A DNA stretch of 64,000 bases from Myxocyprinus asiaticus (taxonomy: Eukaryota > Chordata > Actinopteri > Cypriniformes > Catostomidae). Below the pieces are notes generated by a model, which had not been told where the DNA came from, did not search any database, and saw only the letters and a program-made list of their open reading frames with translations. Every line of letters starts with the position of its first letter. The stretch's first letter is position 1. The stretch lies in contig NC_059362.1 of the NCBI RefSeq assembly GCF_019703515.2, forward strand, positions 25,790,826 to 25,854,825, read 5' to 3'. A program made the position numbers and the translations under genes. Shown in pieces: positions 32,629-57,545 of this stretch.

Positions 32629-35600
32629 ATGGCTTGGACAAAATATCAGCTCTTTCTCGCCGGTCTGATGCTCACCACAGGCTCGATTAACACATTATCC
32701 GCAAAGTAAGTTGCAGACTCGGTGTTTGTTTACATCTGCTTTCCGCCTTGTTAATCTGTTTTGTTGAGCCAACTTCTGCCGCTTTAAATAGGGCAGACAA
32801 GGGTATTTCAATTCATTTTCACGTCGTCCTTAACAAAATTGTACACAGTTTCATTATTTTGCGAAGACAGGTTACTATTTGTAAAACATCTGCAAGGGTG
32901 AATTTAGGCTTTTACACATGGAATAGAGAGAGAGAGAGAAAGAGAGAGAGAAAAGAAAGGACATCGTTATTTAATTTGTCCCCTTTCAGTAATTTGGATG
33001 CATTTAATCTACAATGTTAAAGTTAATCAGAAAGAAATCGCACATTTTGGGACAAGCTATGATGACTCACGTGCATCTGTCATTATCAGACGTGCACTAT
33101 CAGCAATTTTGTCAACTTCTTGTGACAAGTAGTCAGTCCTGTTACAACCGCACCATTAGTGTTTTAAATCGAATTGGGTATTCGTAAGTTGCTATGTCCA
33201 TTGACTACACTACGGTGTAATTTGATGTTTAACTTAATACACTTCATGTCTAAATTCGAAGCTTGATGTTTCAGCGCAGCAGTTATTGGATACTTCACTG
33301 CACGCTCTGTCTGCTAAAACATCTGACACTGATTGTGATGCATGTAACACATTTAGATTTTTATAAATCTGGACAAGGCATTTGTTACATAAGAGAAACA
33401 TGTACACTCCTTTTTGTGGTCATAAATATAATTACTTAAATGAACAATTTCCTTAAAGGGATAGTTCCCCCAAAATGAAAATTCTCTCATCATTTACTCA
33501 CCCTCATGCCATCCCAGATGTGTATGACTTTCTTTCTTCTGCTGAACACAAACAAAGATTTTTAGAAGAATGTATCAGCTCTGTAGGTCCATACAATGCA
33601 AGTGAATGGTGTCCAGAACTTTGAAGCTCCAAAAGCATATAAAGGCAGCATAAAAATAGTCCATATGACTCCAGTGGTTAAATCCATATCTTCAAAAGTG
33701 ATAAGTGTGGGCGAGAAACAGAAGTGTGCATGAGAAACAGATCAATATTTAAGTCCTTTTTCACTATAAATTCTCCTCCCTGCCCAGTAGGTGGCGATAT
33801 GCACAAAGAATGTGAATCGAAGAAGAAGAATGGGACTGAACACACTCTGGTCCCCATTGTTCCGTCCCAAACTCACACATTTGGTTGCTCCAGTGTTGCT
33901 GTGTCAGGCTGGTCGGGATGCTCAAAGAAACAAATCAGTGTTTTGATTGTGCCATAGTGTTTACACTTTTCAACTTCTCTCTGCTAGGTCGTCTATGCGT
34001 ATAAAGCTGGGTTAGGAAAAAGTAGTTTAACGTCAAAAACATCACATCACCTTTATCTAAATCTACTCACCTTCTAGATGGGCTGATATGTTCTCTGCAC
34101 CTGGATGTCATGGTGCCCCAAACCACACCTTCTCCCACCCCTTTGTGCAGGTAACTATCTTCATCTTCTTCATCTGTTCTCACCAAGACAACATCATTCA
34201 AACTTCTTTCTCAGCACATTTTTGTCAGTAGTTCTAAGGAAACTGAGAATATGTCGATTTCTATGTTTTGGCAAAGTGAGAACTGGTTTTGACTCCAGTT
34301 TCTTCCCATTCTATCACTTTCTCTTTTCTGCCACTTTTCACCATTACACTTAAAAAATATCCTCTTTGTTTTTCTCTCCTTTACTCTGTCTTTTACAACC
34401 CCATCTTCCTCTCTCCCATCCAGGCTGTGGGAATGTTTTTGGGAGAGCTGTCCTGCCTGGTGGTGTTCTACATCCTCCTTTGTCATGATCGGCGCAAACC
34501 TGAGCCCACCATGGATCCAGGCGAAAGTTTCAACCCCCTTGTTTTCCTCCCTCCTGCGCTTTGTGACATGACCGGAACCTCCATCATGTATGTTGGTGAG
34601 TAAGTGCCCCTGAGAGTAAGGTTATATTTATATATGTTTTGTTGAAAAACTTTAGTTCCTTAACATCTATTTGTTCGAAAGGGCTAGTGATGGGTCGTTC
34701 ATGAACGATTCGTTTCGTTTTGAACGAATCTTTTATATGACTCAGAAGAACGAGTACTCTCAGAGAGTGATTCGTTCATTTTGTGTTGGCCGCGCATTGC
34801 GCAACCTCCGTTCGTTTGTTATGTGAAAACCGCATAGGTGCTGTACAGGAAACAGAAATGATTAGTTCACCTTTCAACTCTTTTGGTCCGAGTCGTCCGT
34901 TTTTTTGTCACGTGACAGCCGTATACGCATTGCTCACACAGGAAACAGAAATTATTAGTTCACCTCCATAGCCACTGGTCCGAGTCGTTCGTTCTTTTGT
35001 CACATGACAAAAGAACGAATGACTCGGACCACAAGATTCAATCCAGAGGTGAACTAATCTTTCTGTTTCTCATAATTTGTCCTTGGCTGCATTATAATTT
35101 TTTCCTTATTGGAACTATAATCAAAGTTTGCGTAAGCAGACATGTTGAGGGGGATTTGGCTATTGAAAATGTAACATTTTAATTTAATTCTGCTCAAATG
35201 AACAAAATGACTTGAATAAAGATTAGTTCATTTTGCTGAACGAGACTCAAAAATCCAAATCAGTAAAATGATCCGATCTTCCCATCACTAGAAAGGGCCA
35301 ATGTAGAGTTACATTTATCTGCCTTATTTCAGAAAATGTATAAACAAGTTTAGTCTTGTACTTTTATACAAATAGAACAGTTTTTTATAATTTGCTTCCT
35401 TTTTCTTCATGTCTCTAGCACTGAATATGACCAGCGCCTCCAGTTTCCAGATGCTGCGAGGAGCTGTAATCATCTTCACCGGACTGTTGTCTGTAGCATT
35501 CTTAGGACGACGACTGCAGCCAAGCCAGTGGGTTGGAATCCTAGTCACCATCCTCGGGCTGGTGGTGGTTGGCCTGGCTGACTTTGTGAGCCGCCATGGA

Positions 35601-37062
35601 GATGACTCTCATAAACTCAGTGAGGTTATCACAGGTAATGTGCTGCAGAATTATTTGAATCATCATCCAGAGTGAATGATTATTTCAAAATAGTCTTTGG
35701 GGAGATAACTAAATGCACACACGCTAAGATTAATGTGTAAGAACAGGTGTGTATTTCTGATTGGCCAATCAGAAAATCCTGTCATCACAGACATGGACTG
35801 ATAATCTGGGTATTGTTTTTCCTTTTTCTTGATTTTTTTTTTCTAAGAGTCTTATCTTAAAAGGCTTTTGCACTGACTAGCTTTTGATCTTTGCCTTATA
35901 GGGGACCTTTTGATCATCATGGCACAGATTATTGTTGCAGTCCAGATGGTCCTGGAGGAGAAGTTTGTTTACAAACACAATGTGCATCCTTTAAAAGCTG
36001 TTGGGACTGAGGGTAATTGTTTTTGTACCTTTTTTTTTTTTTTTTTTTTTTTTAAATGAGTTTGAGTTGTTTTTAACCTTTTTGAAATCAGTTAAGCCAA
36101 TGACCATGTTTGATCCAAGGATATTGATGTTGAATAATAGTAGTGCCAGAATGTTTACAGACTTTGTGTTTTGCTTTTTAGCACAGAGTCTAAAAGTACC
36201 TGCTTACTGTGTCTTACACTGATTATACTTAAAGGAATATTCCGGGTTCAATACAAGTTAAGCTCAAAGGACAGCATTTGTTGCATAACATTGATTACCA
36301 CAAAACCTAATTTTGAACTGTCCCTCATTTTCTTTAAAAAAAACACACAAATCTAGGTTATAGTGAGGCACTTACAATGGAAGTAAATGGGGACAATCTG
36401 TAAACATTAAAATACTAATTGCTTTTAAAGTATAGCAACAAGAAGTAAACAATATGTGTGTTAACATGATTTTAGTGTGATTAAAATTGCTTTCTAATTT
36501 TTTCTGTCCAATTTTACAACTTTGTTGCCATGACAACATAAACCCTAAAAAACTTAAACGACCGTGAAAAGAATTTAAACAAAATAATTTGAAAAATCTA
36601 ACTGTTACATTTATGAAATCTGTGACAGATCAAAGGATATATATGGATAAAAGTTAAAGTATTGACTGGCTTGCATCCAAATCTTGTCATTACAGTGTAG
36701 TTAATAGTGATTGGCCAGGATGATTAATCTGCCGATAATTGGCCATTTTTGGCAGATAACTGCGCCTAATTGACCAATTAAAAGAAGCTGTCATTTCACA
36801 TAGTGTCAGTTCCAATATCTACCAACAGCAGTGAATTTTGAGTAAATTTAGTGAATTTTGAGTAAATATTATATGAAGTGTTCATTTCAGGTAATTTTGT
36901 ATACATCTCATTTGCTATCATTCAGTTATATTATACTATTCGACTATCTACCACCTTGGTCTCTAAAGATCGGCATTGTCCAATTAAAAATCCATAATGG
37001 TCTAACACTAGTATGTACTGCAGACTTGGTCTACGTTGAGTCTGTTTCCCAGTGGCTTAGTT

Positions 37063-37098
<36 letters not shown>

Positions 37099-37579
37099 AG
37101 GCATTTTTGGATTTTTCATCCTGTCTATCCTCCTCATCCCGATGTTCTACATCCATGTTGGCAGTTTTGCAGATAACCCACGACAGGTCCTTGAGGACGC
37201 ACTGGACGCCTTCTGTCAAATAGGCCATAAGCCTCTCATCTTGCTGGCATTGCTGGGCAACACTGTGAGCATCGCCTTCTTTAACTTTGCGGGCATCAGT
37301 GTCACTAAGGAGATAAGTGCCACCACTCGCATGGTACTTGACAGTCTGCGTACTCTAGTCATCTGGGCTGTGAGTTTGGCACTGGGTTGGGAGGTATTCC
37401 ATGGCCTACAGATTCTGGGCTTCATTATCCTCCTCGTGGGTACAGCGCTGTACAATGGACTCCACAAACCTTTGATAGCCAAGCTGCCCTGCTATTCTGC
37501 AGAGCAGATAGCAGAAGAGGGAGATGCCCCCGAAAGAGAGAGACTGCTTGGTGGGGAAAAAGCTGCACAGGAGAGCTAA
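32629..37579 (+). CDS. slc35f6: SLC35F6 multi-pass membrane protein of the drug/metabolite transporter group, 6 exons
   Basis: Exons 32629-32705, 34078-34150, 34424-34595, 35419-35634, 35902-36012 and 37101-37579 join in phase to 375 aa (human 371). SLC35F6 (ANT2-binding protein) is reported in lysosomal and mitochondrial membranes; its transported substrate is not firmly known. The start MAWTKYQLFLAGLML and the blocks FLPPALCDMTGTS, ALNMTSASSFQMLRGAVIIF, LIIMAQIIVAVQMVLEEKF and FNFAGISVTKE are near-identical to the vertebrate family. About ten hydrophobic segments are visible. The C-terminus has an acidic dileucine-like PERERLLGG, a plausible lysosomal sorting signal. Intron 2 lies between 34150 and 34424; intron 3 contains a foldback transposon and intron 5 a MITE. 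Confidence 0.96.
33453..33960. mobile_element. Foldback MITE, incomplete copy, slc35f6 intron 1
   Basis: The left terminus TTAAAGGGATAGTTCCCCCA and the ATTTACTCACCCTCATGCCA block match copies at 45122 and 54424. The inner segment around 33774-33810 (CCTGCCCAGTAGGTGGCGAT) matches the inverted arm of the 54424 copy. The right terminus is missing. Confidence 0.7.
34684..35291. mobile_element. Foldback element with CTAGTGATGGG termini, slc35f6 intron 3
   Basis: The left CTAGTGATGGGTCGTTC and the right GATCTTCCCATCACTAG are inverted repeats. Internally, 34850-34917 and 34942-35008 are diverged direct repeats, followed by an inverted copy. This creates a 54-bp near-perfect palindrome at 34977-35030. 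No coding capacity. Confidence 0.75.
36228..36580. mobile_element. MITE in slc35f6 intron 5
   Basis: It starts TTAAAGGAATATTCCGGGTT. It carries GGTTATAGTGAGGCACTTAC and AACATGATTTTAGTGTGATT, both shared with 4180-4545. The right boundary is uncertain. Confidence 0.6.
37063..37099. repeat. (TC)n microsatellite forming the splice-acceptor pyrimidine tract of slc35f6 exon 6
   Basis: About 15 TC units run directly into CACTCAG and the exon start at 37101. The repeat is therefore the polypyrimidine tract of this intron. Confidence 0.9.
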
Positions 37580-37613
37580 TATTGGACAAAATGCTGCCTG
37601 CAATGCCTTGCTC

Positions 37614-37615
<2 letters not shown>

Positions 37616-37646
<31 letters not shown>
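37616..37646. repeat. (GT)n microsatellite in slc35f6 3' untranslated region
   Basis: About 14 GT units, starting about 37 bases after the slc35f6 stop codon. Confidence 0.9.
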
Positions 37647-38720
37647 AGGCATTTACTTTGTTTTTAACAGGTATTTCCATTTTACGCACAGAACTGAAAT
37701 GAATGAGTAGGTGAGTACTTCTATTGTAATCTTTGTCAAAATCAGATAAGAGATGGAGTTTGTGGCAAAAGAGAATCACATTTTAGTATTGTTTTAGAAG
37801 AGTTTGAATCAACACACTGCTGACCTCATCACTTTTTTTTTTTTTTTTTCTTCTCAACTGTAAAAAGTACAAAAAATTTAAGATTTTTAAATGGTTTTGT
37901 ATACAAAGCATTACTTTTAAAAAGGGATGGAAACAACATAGTTTAAAAAAAAATATTGTCAATATTTTAAAATGTTGTTTTTTTTTAATGCTGTTTTTAT
38001 AGGTTTTTAAATTGAAAGCAATTATCTTTTTGCTAATTTTTAATGTGCTGTGTGACTACATGTCCTGTTATTTTACTTTAATTTTAATTGTGGAATATTT
38101 TTAATCATCTGTGAAATGGGTTCAATGTACTGACAGAAAAAGACTGTAAGATTTTGGAGAGCTTTAAATTTACATTTGGCTTCTGAGAATGTGAAAATGA
38201 ACATTTAGTGTCAGCAAAAATTCATTTTTTTTTTCCTTAAAATTACACAAAAAAGCATCCTTTGCAATATGTTGTCCATTCATGTGCATTGGAATTTCAA
38301 TGGAGGAATCATAAAGAAGCATAAATTCCTTCTCACATTCTCTTTAGAAACATTTGCCCATGTGGATTATGTATATATGTAAGATTCACTTAAATGCACT
38401 GTGTTGGTAATAAGACTTGTTATTGATTTTAGGTATAATTAATTACATGTATTGAGACTTTTTTAAATGCTTTCAGCTTCACTTTATACTTACATATAGT
38501 TACTGTACTGTCTGCACTACAAAACAATACCTGTAAAACACAACACTAGATATGAACCTACACTCTGTATGGGCATTACATCCCAATGCAAAGATTAAAA
38601 CATAAACTGCATTAATATGACTAATTAAAACGCTAATTTGACCGCATGTTTTTTTCCTTTTGGTATTTATTTATTTATTTTATTATTTTCAATATTGTTA
38701 TTGTTTGTAATCACAACGAT
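37647..38720. other. slc35f6 3' untranslated and intergenic sequence
   Basis: No coding exon is seen. It is AT-rich with poly-T and poly-A runs. An ATTAAA at about 38595 is a possible polyadenylation signal for slc35f6. Confidence 0.5.
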
Positions 38721-38731
38721 TCGAGCACTTG

Positions 38732-38948
38732 TGACGTCACGGATCGTTATGCTTGCTCAGTCATCTATCCACCACTGCTGCTGCTGCCGCCGAGAGATAG
38801 CGAGACACACAGCGTGCGCTTCAGTCATTAATTTGCGTCTCAAACGGTATGGGATTATGTCCAGCGTTTTGTACCATCATGGCCTTTAGAACGGAAAGCG
38901 ACGTTTTAAAGTCTTCTGAAACAGCACGGGCTGTCGCTGCAGAGAGAG
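38732..38948 (+). promoter_or_regulatory. Probable ttbk2 promoter and 5' untranslated exon
   Basis: A consensus CRE, TGACGTCA (38732-38739), lies in locally CpG-richer sequence. A possible noncoding exon ends at 38948 with AGAG followed by GTAATG. The next acceptor is at 40437-40438, opening exon 40439-40579, which contains the coding start at 40511. The putative leader carries a short uORF from ATG 38856 and another from ATG 38879. Exon structure and transcription start are inferred. Confidence 0.45.
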
Positions 38949-39515
38949 GTAATGTATACACCGGGTACCTTCCCGCGAGCTAGTCCGCAGTATTAGCGGG
39001 ATTACAACTGTCAAAACATTCCGTGGACACCTTGTTTTTGTAATAGGGACCTGGTAACTGAAAGTTAAATTAAATGCCTGTGAAGCGGCGCTGATATTCA
39101 GTGTAGCTAATTAGCGAGGCATCGCTTCAATGCGCTGGTTTGTTCGGTGATTCTGGTCTGGCTGATGCTTTAGCATTTTAGCTAGCTTGTGTCCTATGTC
39201 TCCCTCTGTATCGCTATATGCGGAAAGGACGGAGAAACCCTCAACCAAGGTGTACAAACAGATGCGGTTTGCAGCATAGCTTGTGGATGTTAGCGTAAGC
39301 TAACATGAACGTCAGTAATGTAGCCAGTTAATAAAAACAGATGACAGGCCAGCTGCAGCAATCTCCATTAAAACATGAACCGTGCTGCATGAAGCTGTTG
39401 TGGCAGCTGGTTTTAGACTAATATGCAATTTATGATCAGTTCTACCAGCCAGGCTGGTGATACCACAGCAAAAATGTGACAGTTTAATTTTTCCCCCAAA
39501 TTCTGTGTTTTCCTT

Positions 39516-39549
<34 letters not shown>

Positions 39550-40510
39550 TCAAAATTCCATGTTTTAAAGTTTCATTTAATTTCATCATCTAAATGTTGT
39601 CTAATCAAATTAAATCCAACAAACAATTGAAAATAGAACAATTACTTTTCAACATACCATTGCATTTTTTAAACAAACCTTTATTCATTACAACAGCACT
39701 CTTGCACATCTACATACCATGTTTATAAACATTTTTATTGTGCAAAAATGGTTTATTACTTTAGTTATGTTTATACCTTAATCTACATCTATATGTATTA
39801 GTAAAAAAATAATTTTGTGTGTGTCAAAATGTCAGTTTGCATATTTTTGTGTTTGGGCTGCAATGTTTACCTTCTTAGCAAAATTGTTAATTGTAGCCTA
39901 AACGATTGCACATTTTCCTCTAGTTGACATCAAACAGAGCAGAGCAGTTGTGTATCATAACATTAAACATGCATATAGAACAATCAGGCTTTTTTGCTAT
40001 GTAGATTTAGAGATTATGTTGGAGTAACTGTCTTGCAGATAAAGTGAATTTAGCTTTTTTTTCAGGCCTACAGTAAGCCTGTTCCTCAAGGGTTTGACTG
40101 TATTTAGCCCCATCAATTTTGTGACAGTCAAAAGGAATCAGGACATGTTCTTCTGCAGATCTTGCTTATTCTGCACAGAGGACAACCTCAGTACAGGTCA
40201 GATTCATGTAGTTTTGGCTGCCTTTACAGATTACACACTTTACAGTTTATGGATGCAGCCAGTAAATGTTTTTGTCATTATGATATTTATCATGTTCAGT
40301 AAGTTCTGCTGGCAGCCATTATAGGTGTGGATATCTCCCTGACACCCGCAGACCTATCTAGAACCTCTCATTTCTATTTTAACTAAATGAACACTTTTTA
40401 AACAGACCTATATTTGTTGATCTTACTCTGATTTTCAGTGAGGGACCGAGCACACTGATGTGAGGTGTAGAGCATATTTGAGTGTGCTCAGTCCACTCTT
40501 GAGCATCAGG

Positions 40511-53170
<12,660 letters not shown>

Positions 53171-53406
53171 ATAGAAAAACATGCATAGTGTATGTAACTG
53201 AGGTGTGATTTGTCAGTAATTTGACAGCTGGTTCAAAAATATTACAAGTAGCGTTTAACCTGGTATCAAGTATGAAGCCTGATGAACTGTAGCCTTTTTA
53301 CAAGGGGTATTTTGATAAATAAGTAGGGAAGAAAGATCAGATATTAGCCAGCTGGAACCAGAAACATCGGTTGTGATTACTTGAAAGCATCATGTCTTTG
53401 CTATTT

Positions 53407-53412
53407 AATAAA
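53407..53412 (+). terminator. Possible ttbk2 polyadenylation signal
   Basis: AATAAA about 237 bases after the ttbk2 stop. A longer 3' untranslated region is possible, as the next coding sequence is convergent churc1. Confidence 0.35.
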
Positions 53413-53422
53413 AACATTATTA

Positions 53423-54012
53423 TTAAAGGGGTCATATCATAATTTTTTAGGTTCATATATAATGTTAATTTTTTGTGCCAAAACAGTATCATCAGTCTTG
53501 CTCTGAAAGTTTTTTAACTTCCCCATCCTTCCATAACTGCTTCTTTGCAACGCCTACAAAACAATCTGTGTTGAAATGCACCACACAAACTGTCAAGATC
53601 GGACTGAAATGAAACTTCAGCCACACTTTCCTAACATTGGGATCCTTCAGATGGATATGTAGAGCAACATGATCTTTACACAGCCTGAAACAATAGCAGA
53701 ACAAGTAATTTTCTTGTCAGAGGGTTAAGGTTTTGTAGGTTAGCTTTGGCTTTCTGTGTTATAAGTGTGACCAATCACCTGGTATTTACTGACTGGCTTG
53801 AAAAACATGTTTTCAGAGCTAATTTCCCACGAACCAAAGATGGCAGCATGTCATTGATGGGATGAATGAGAATGCTCCAAGTATATTAGACCAGCTCTTT
53901 TTGAGCTGGGAAGAAAGTTGTGAGTTCTGAAAATTGTAGTGTTTTTGTAGTACATCAAGCTCTTTATCTCAAAGGAAGGAAAATTTGATTTCTCATGATA
54001 TGACCCCGTTAA
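53423..54012. mobile_element. MITE downstream of ttbk2
   Basis: TTAAAGGGGTCATATCAT at the left pairs with ATGATATGACCCCGTTAA at the right. About 590 bases with no transposase. Confidence 0.75.
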
Positions 54013-54423
54013 CATGCTGAACATTGTGTAACTTGCTCTTAAAAATGGTAATTGCATTTCATTGGGATAATTTTTATTTATTTATTTTGTAGACCCCATA
54101 GAGTTTGTGCCAAATACTCCTGTGTTTTATATTCCTAATATTTTGTTTTTTAAATTGTAGTGATTCATGTATGTTTTTTTTTTTTTCTTATTTTCTTTTC
54201 ACCTTCTAGTTTACATATATGTGTCAGATTTGAGGTCACTAATGGTGAGAATGTTTGAAATTTGAAAACAATGGGGCTGTACCTAGTAACTCATTGTATT
54301 CTGTCCAACAGATGCATGTTTTGAGTTTTGTGAGAGCTCCAGATACAAGCCTTACATTTTATTTTTTATTATCTGTCATCATTGTATTCCTTAATCATTT
54401 GTCAAAAGTTTAAACTAATCTTG

Positions 54424-55101
54424 AAGTGATAGTTCACCCAAAAAGGAAAATTCTTTCATCATTTACTCATCGTAATGCCATCCCAGATGTGTATGACTTT
54501 CTTTCTTCTGCTGAACACAAACGAAGATTTTTAGAAGAATATTTCAGCTCTGTAGGTCCATACAATGCAAGTGAATGTGTACCAACATTTTGAAGCTCCA
54601 AAATGCACATAAACGCAGCATAAAAGTGATCCATACAACTCTAGTGGTTTAATCCATATCATTAGAAGCAATATGATAGGTGTGGGTGAGAAACAGATCA
54701 ATATTTTGTCCTTTTTTACTATAAATGTCCACTTTCACATTCTTTTTCTTTTGTTTTTGGCAATTTGCATTCTCTGTGCATATCGCCACCTACTGGGCAG
54801 GGAGGAAAATTTAAGGGTAAAAACAGACTGAAATATTGGTCTGTTTCTCACCCACCCCTATAATATCGCTTCTGAAGACATGGATTTTTGGATCACTTTT
54901 ATGCTGTGTTTATGTGCATTTTGGAGCTTCAAAATGTTGGTACAAATTCACTTGCATTATATGGACCTACAGAGCAGAAACATTCTTCTAAAAATCTTTG
55001 TTTGTGTTCAGCAGAAGAAAGAAAGTTATACACATCTGGGATGTCATGAGGGTGAGTAAATGATGAGAGAATTTTCATTTTTGGGTGAACTATCCCTTTA
55101 A
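54424..55101. mobile_element. Long foldback MITE between ttbk2 and churc1
   Basis: The left AGTGATAGTTCACCCAAAAA and the right TTTGGGTGAACTATCCCTTT pair. The arms continue through the TCTTCTGCTGAACACAAAC block (54514 onward) and its complement near 55000-55020. The centre holds the TATCGCCACCTACTGGGCAG segment shared with 33453-33960. It is one hairpin of about 680 bases. Confidence 0.85.
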
Positions 55102-56046
55102 GCACTTAGTTCAAGCAATGGGTATCTATAAAGTTTAATATCATTAATGTATAAATACCTGTGGTCCAAGCAAGCATGTGTATATATGCATTTCAGGGAA
55201 TGTATGTACTGTAAACTGTATCATCTATAGAATGTATTTATTTATTTATTGGATGTGGTACCTGACATTGTAGCTTTATTACTTGCTACTGAGTGGACTT
55301 GCCATCACATTAAGGGTCAGTAACCCTGTAATTGCCAAGTATAATCTCTTCATGCCTGCAATATCATACTAACACAGTTCCTGTAAATAGACATAACAAC
55401 AATAAGAAACCTAAAGATATACTGCAGTGAAACACTATGGACCCTTAAACTGAATTATACAAGGAATTCTTGATTCATTTCCATATTACTTGAATAGATT
55501 TGTCTGTTTGACAAATGGGGTGACTATGCCAAGGTGGTTCTTCAGTTTTGGGATTGAACTTTCCTTTGTGGCATTTTTGGCTTTCATTGAAAGTTGTCAG
55601 AAGAGTACAAGAACCACGCAGATGTATAGGGAAAGGAATTGTAATAACTATTCGACAAAAGAGCCATTCGCACTACTATGACTTAGAATTCACTGTGTGC
55701 TGTGCATATAGAATAGTCATTTTGTTCTGGACTTTACATTTTGTCCTCTGGAAGTACATTGACTTTAAATTAATCAGTATAGACCCACAACAGTAATATG
55801 ACAGATGGTATCACAATCTTAAGAAATGTACAAATCTAAACTGTATATAGGAAATATATTAAAAGGAAACTCCACCTCATGCTTCCTGTACTGTATTTTG
55901 CTAACAAACATGTTTCAGTCATGCAAAAAGTGTCACTGTGTTGGAATGTTTATGTATTCATATTAAGGAATTAAATAAGTACTCTTAAGTACCTGAGGCC
56001 TTTGTGACAACATTGTAGTATTTTTTCATTTAGTATGGTTTCAAAT

Positions 56047-56087
<41 letters not shown>

Positions 56088-56100
56088 TACAATGGAGCAT
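55102..56100. other. Intergenic or distal 3' untranslated sequence between ttbk2 and churc1
   Basis: No coding exon was recognised. A (TA)n/(CA)n compound microsatellite lies at about 56050-56090. AATAAA on the minus strand at 56111-56116 is a candidate churc1 polyadenylation signal. Confidence 0.5.
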
Positions 56101-56595
56101 TGATTTATAGTTTATTTCGACAATGCATACAAAACAAATACCTTCTATCATGTGTACCATCTTTGAGCATGTTTCATCTGCCTAATTTAAACGTGTTCTT
56201 TATCCCTTTTTTTTCTTTTCCCAAGTGACAAATACAGTAGAAGTCCACCTGTGTTACAAACTGCTAGTCCATTCAAAGAGAGCTTCCACCAATTGAATTT
56301 AAAACATCTACTTGTTCCTAGTTAACTTTAATATTGGAGAATGGCCTCTCAGACTCATGAACCTTCATGAGTCAGAGTAGTACTGCATACCTAAAGTAAG
56401 AGCCACTTTTAAAACAATAGAAACAAAGAACACAATGCATCCTGCGATATATTCTCCTGGAGTTATACGTGACGATATGTATGCCATTCTCCAGTGCTAA
56501 GCATATGTGAAACCCTGCATGTGTCATGGCTCCCTCAAAAAGTGCATAACCATGTTAAGATGAGAATGTCCCATCTCTGGGTCTGTGCAAATACT

Positions 56596-57513
56596 CTAGA
56601 AGAGAGGCGCTGTTTGCCTGGGATCATCTGGCAGAACACTGATGGAGTCCTCGGCCTTTCCACACAACATACACAACATTGTGTATTCCTGAAAAATCAA
56701 ACAAAATTAAATGTGATTCTGTAAAGTCAAATTCTTTGAATTTAACCAACCTTTTAGTATGATTGTTTTTTTTTTTTTCGCCCACAGGGCCATATTTTCT
56801 ATAATTATATTCCATTAATCGATTCCCATTTAGTGAGACTAGATTCCATCTACTCTGCTCACTACAGTTGCACTCTCCACCTACATAATTACATACCCTA
56901 CTTGTTTATTGTAGATTGCATAATTGTATTGTACTGTATGTTGTGTATGTAGTGTTTTTTTTTATTTATTTTTTTTACTTTGGGCACTTTCATGTCCTTT
57001 TAGTAAAACAAACACCTTTTTGTGGTAACACTTTACAATAAGGTTCCATACGTTAACATTAGTTAATGCATTTATTAACCTTTGTTAATGTTAGTTAATA
57101 AAAATACTATTGTTCACTGTTAGTTTATGTTAGTTCATAGTGCATTATCTAATTTTAACAAACACAACTTTTCAATTTGAAAAATGTTGAAATTGACATT
57201 AACCAAGAATAATAAATGATGTAAAGTATTGTTCATTGTTAGTTCATGTTAACTAGTGTTGTTAACTTGTGTTAATAAATGGAACCTTATTGTAAAGTGT
57301 TACACTTTTTGTTATATGAAGGTCACATTAAAACCGAATTGGAAACTTTTTACCAGGTCTTTATAACTTTTATGTACAGATTTTCTGTTTTTGTCCCAGA
57401 CCCAGACTTTCAATATTAAACCATAATCTATTATTCCATGTTTAAAACTATGATAATCTAAAAAATGGGTGAAATAAACAATCAATTTGTCAATTTATTG
57501 TGTGAGAATTATT

Positions 57514-57545
<32 letters not shown>

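Noticed and set aside
33724..33957. 77-aa ORF in slc35f6 intron 1
   Set aside because: It lies within an incomplete foldback MITE; the same sequence recurs elsewhere in the window.
34105..34353. 82-aa ORF with a hydrophobic stretch between slc35f6 exons 2 and 3
   Set aside because: It runs through an intron, and the real exon frame is different and strongly conserved.
39516..39552. CT-rich run as a regulatory GAGA element
   Set aside because: It is a simple (TC)n microsatellite in the first intron region of ttbk2, with nothing else to support function.
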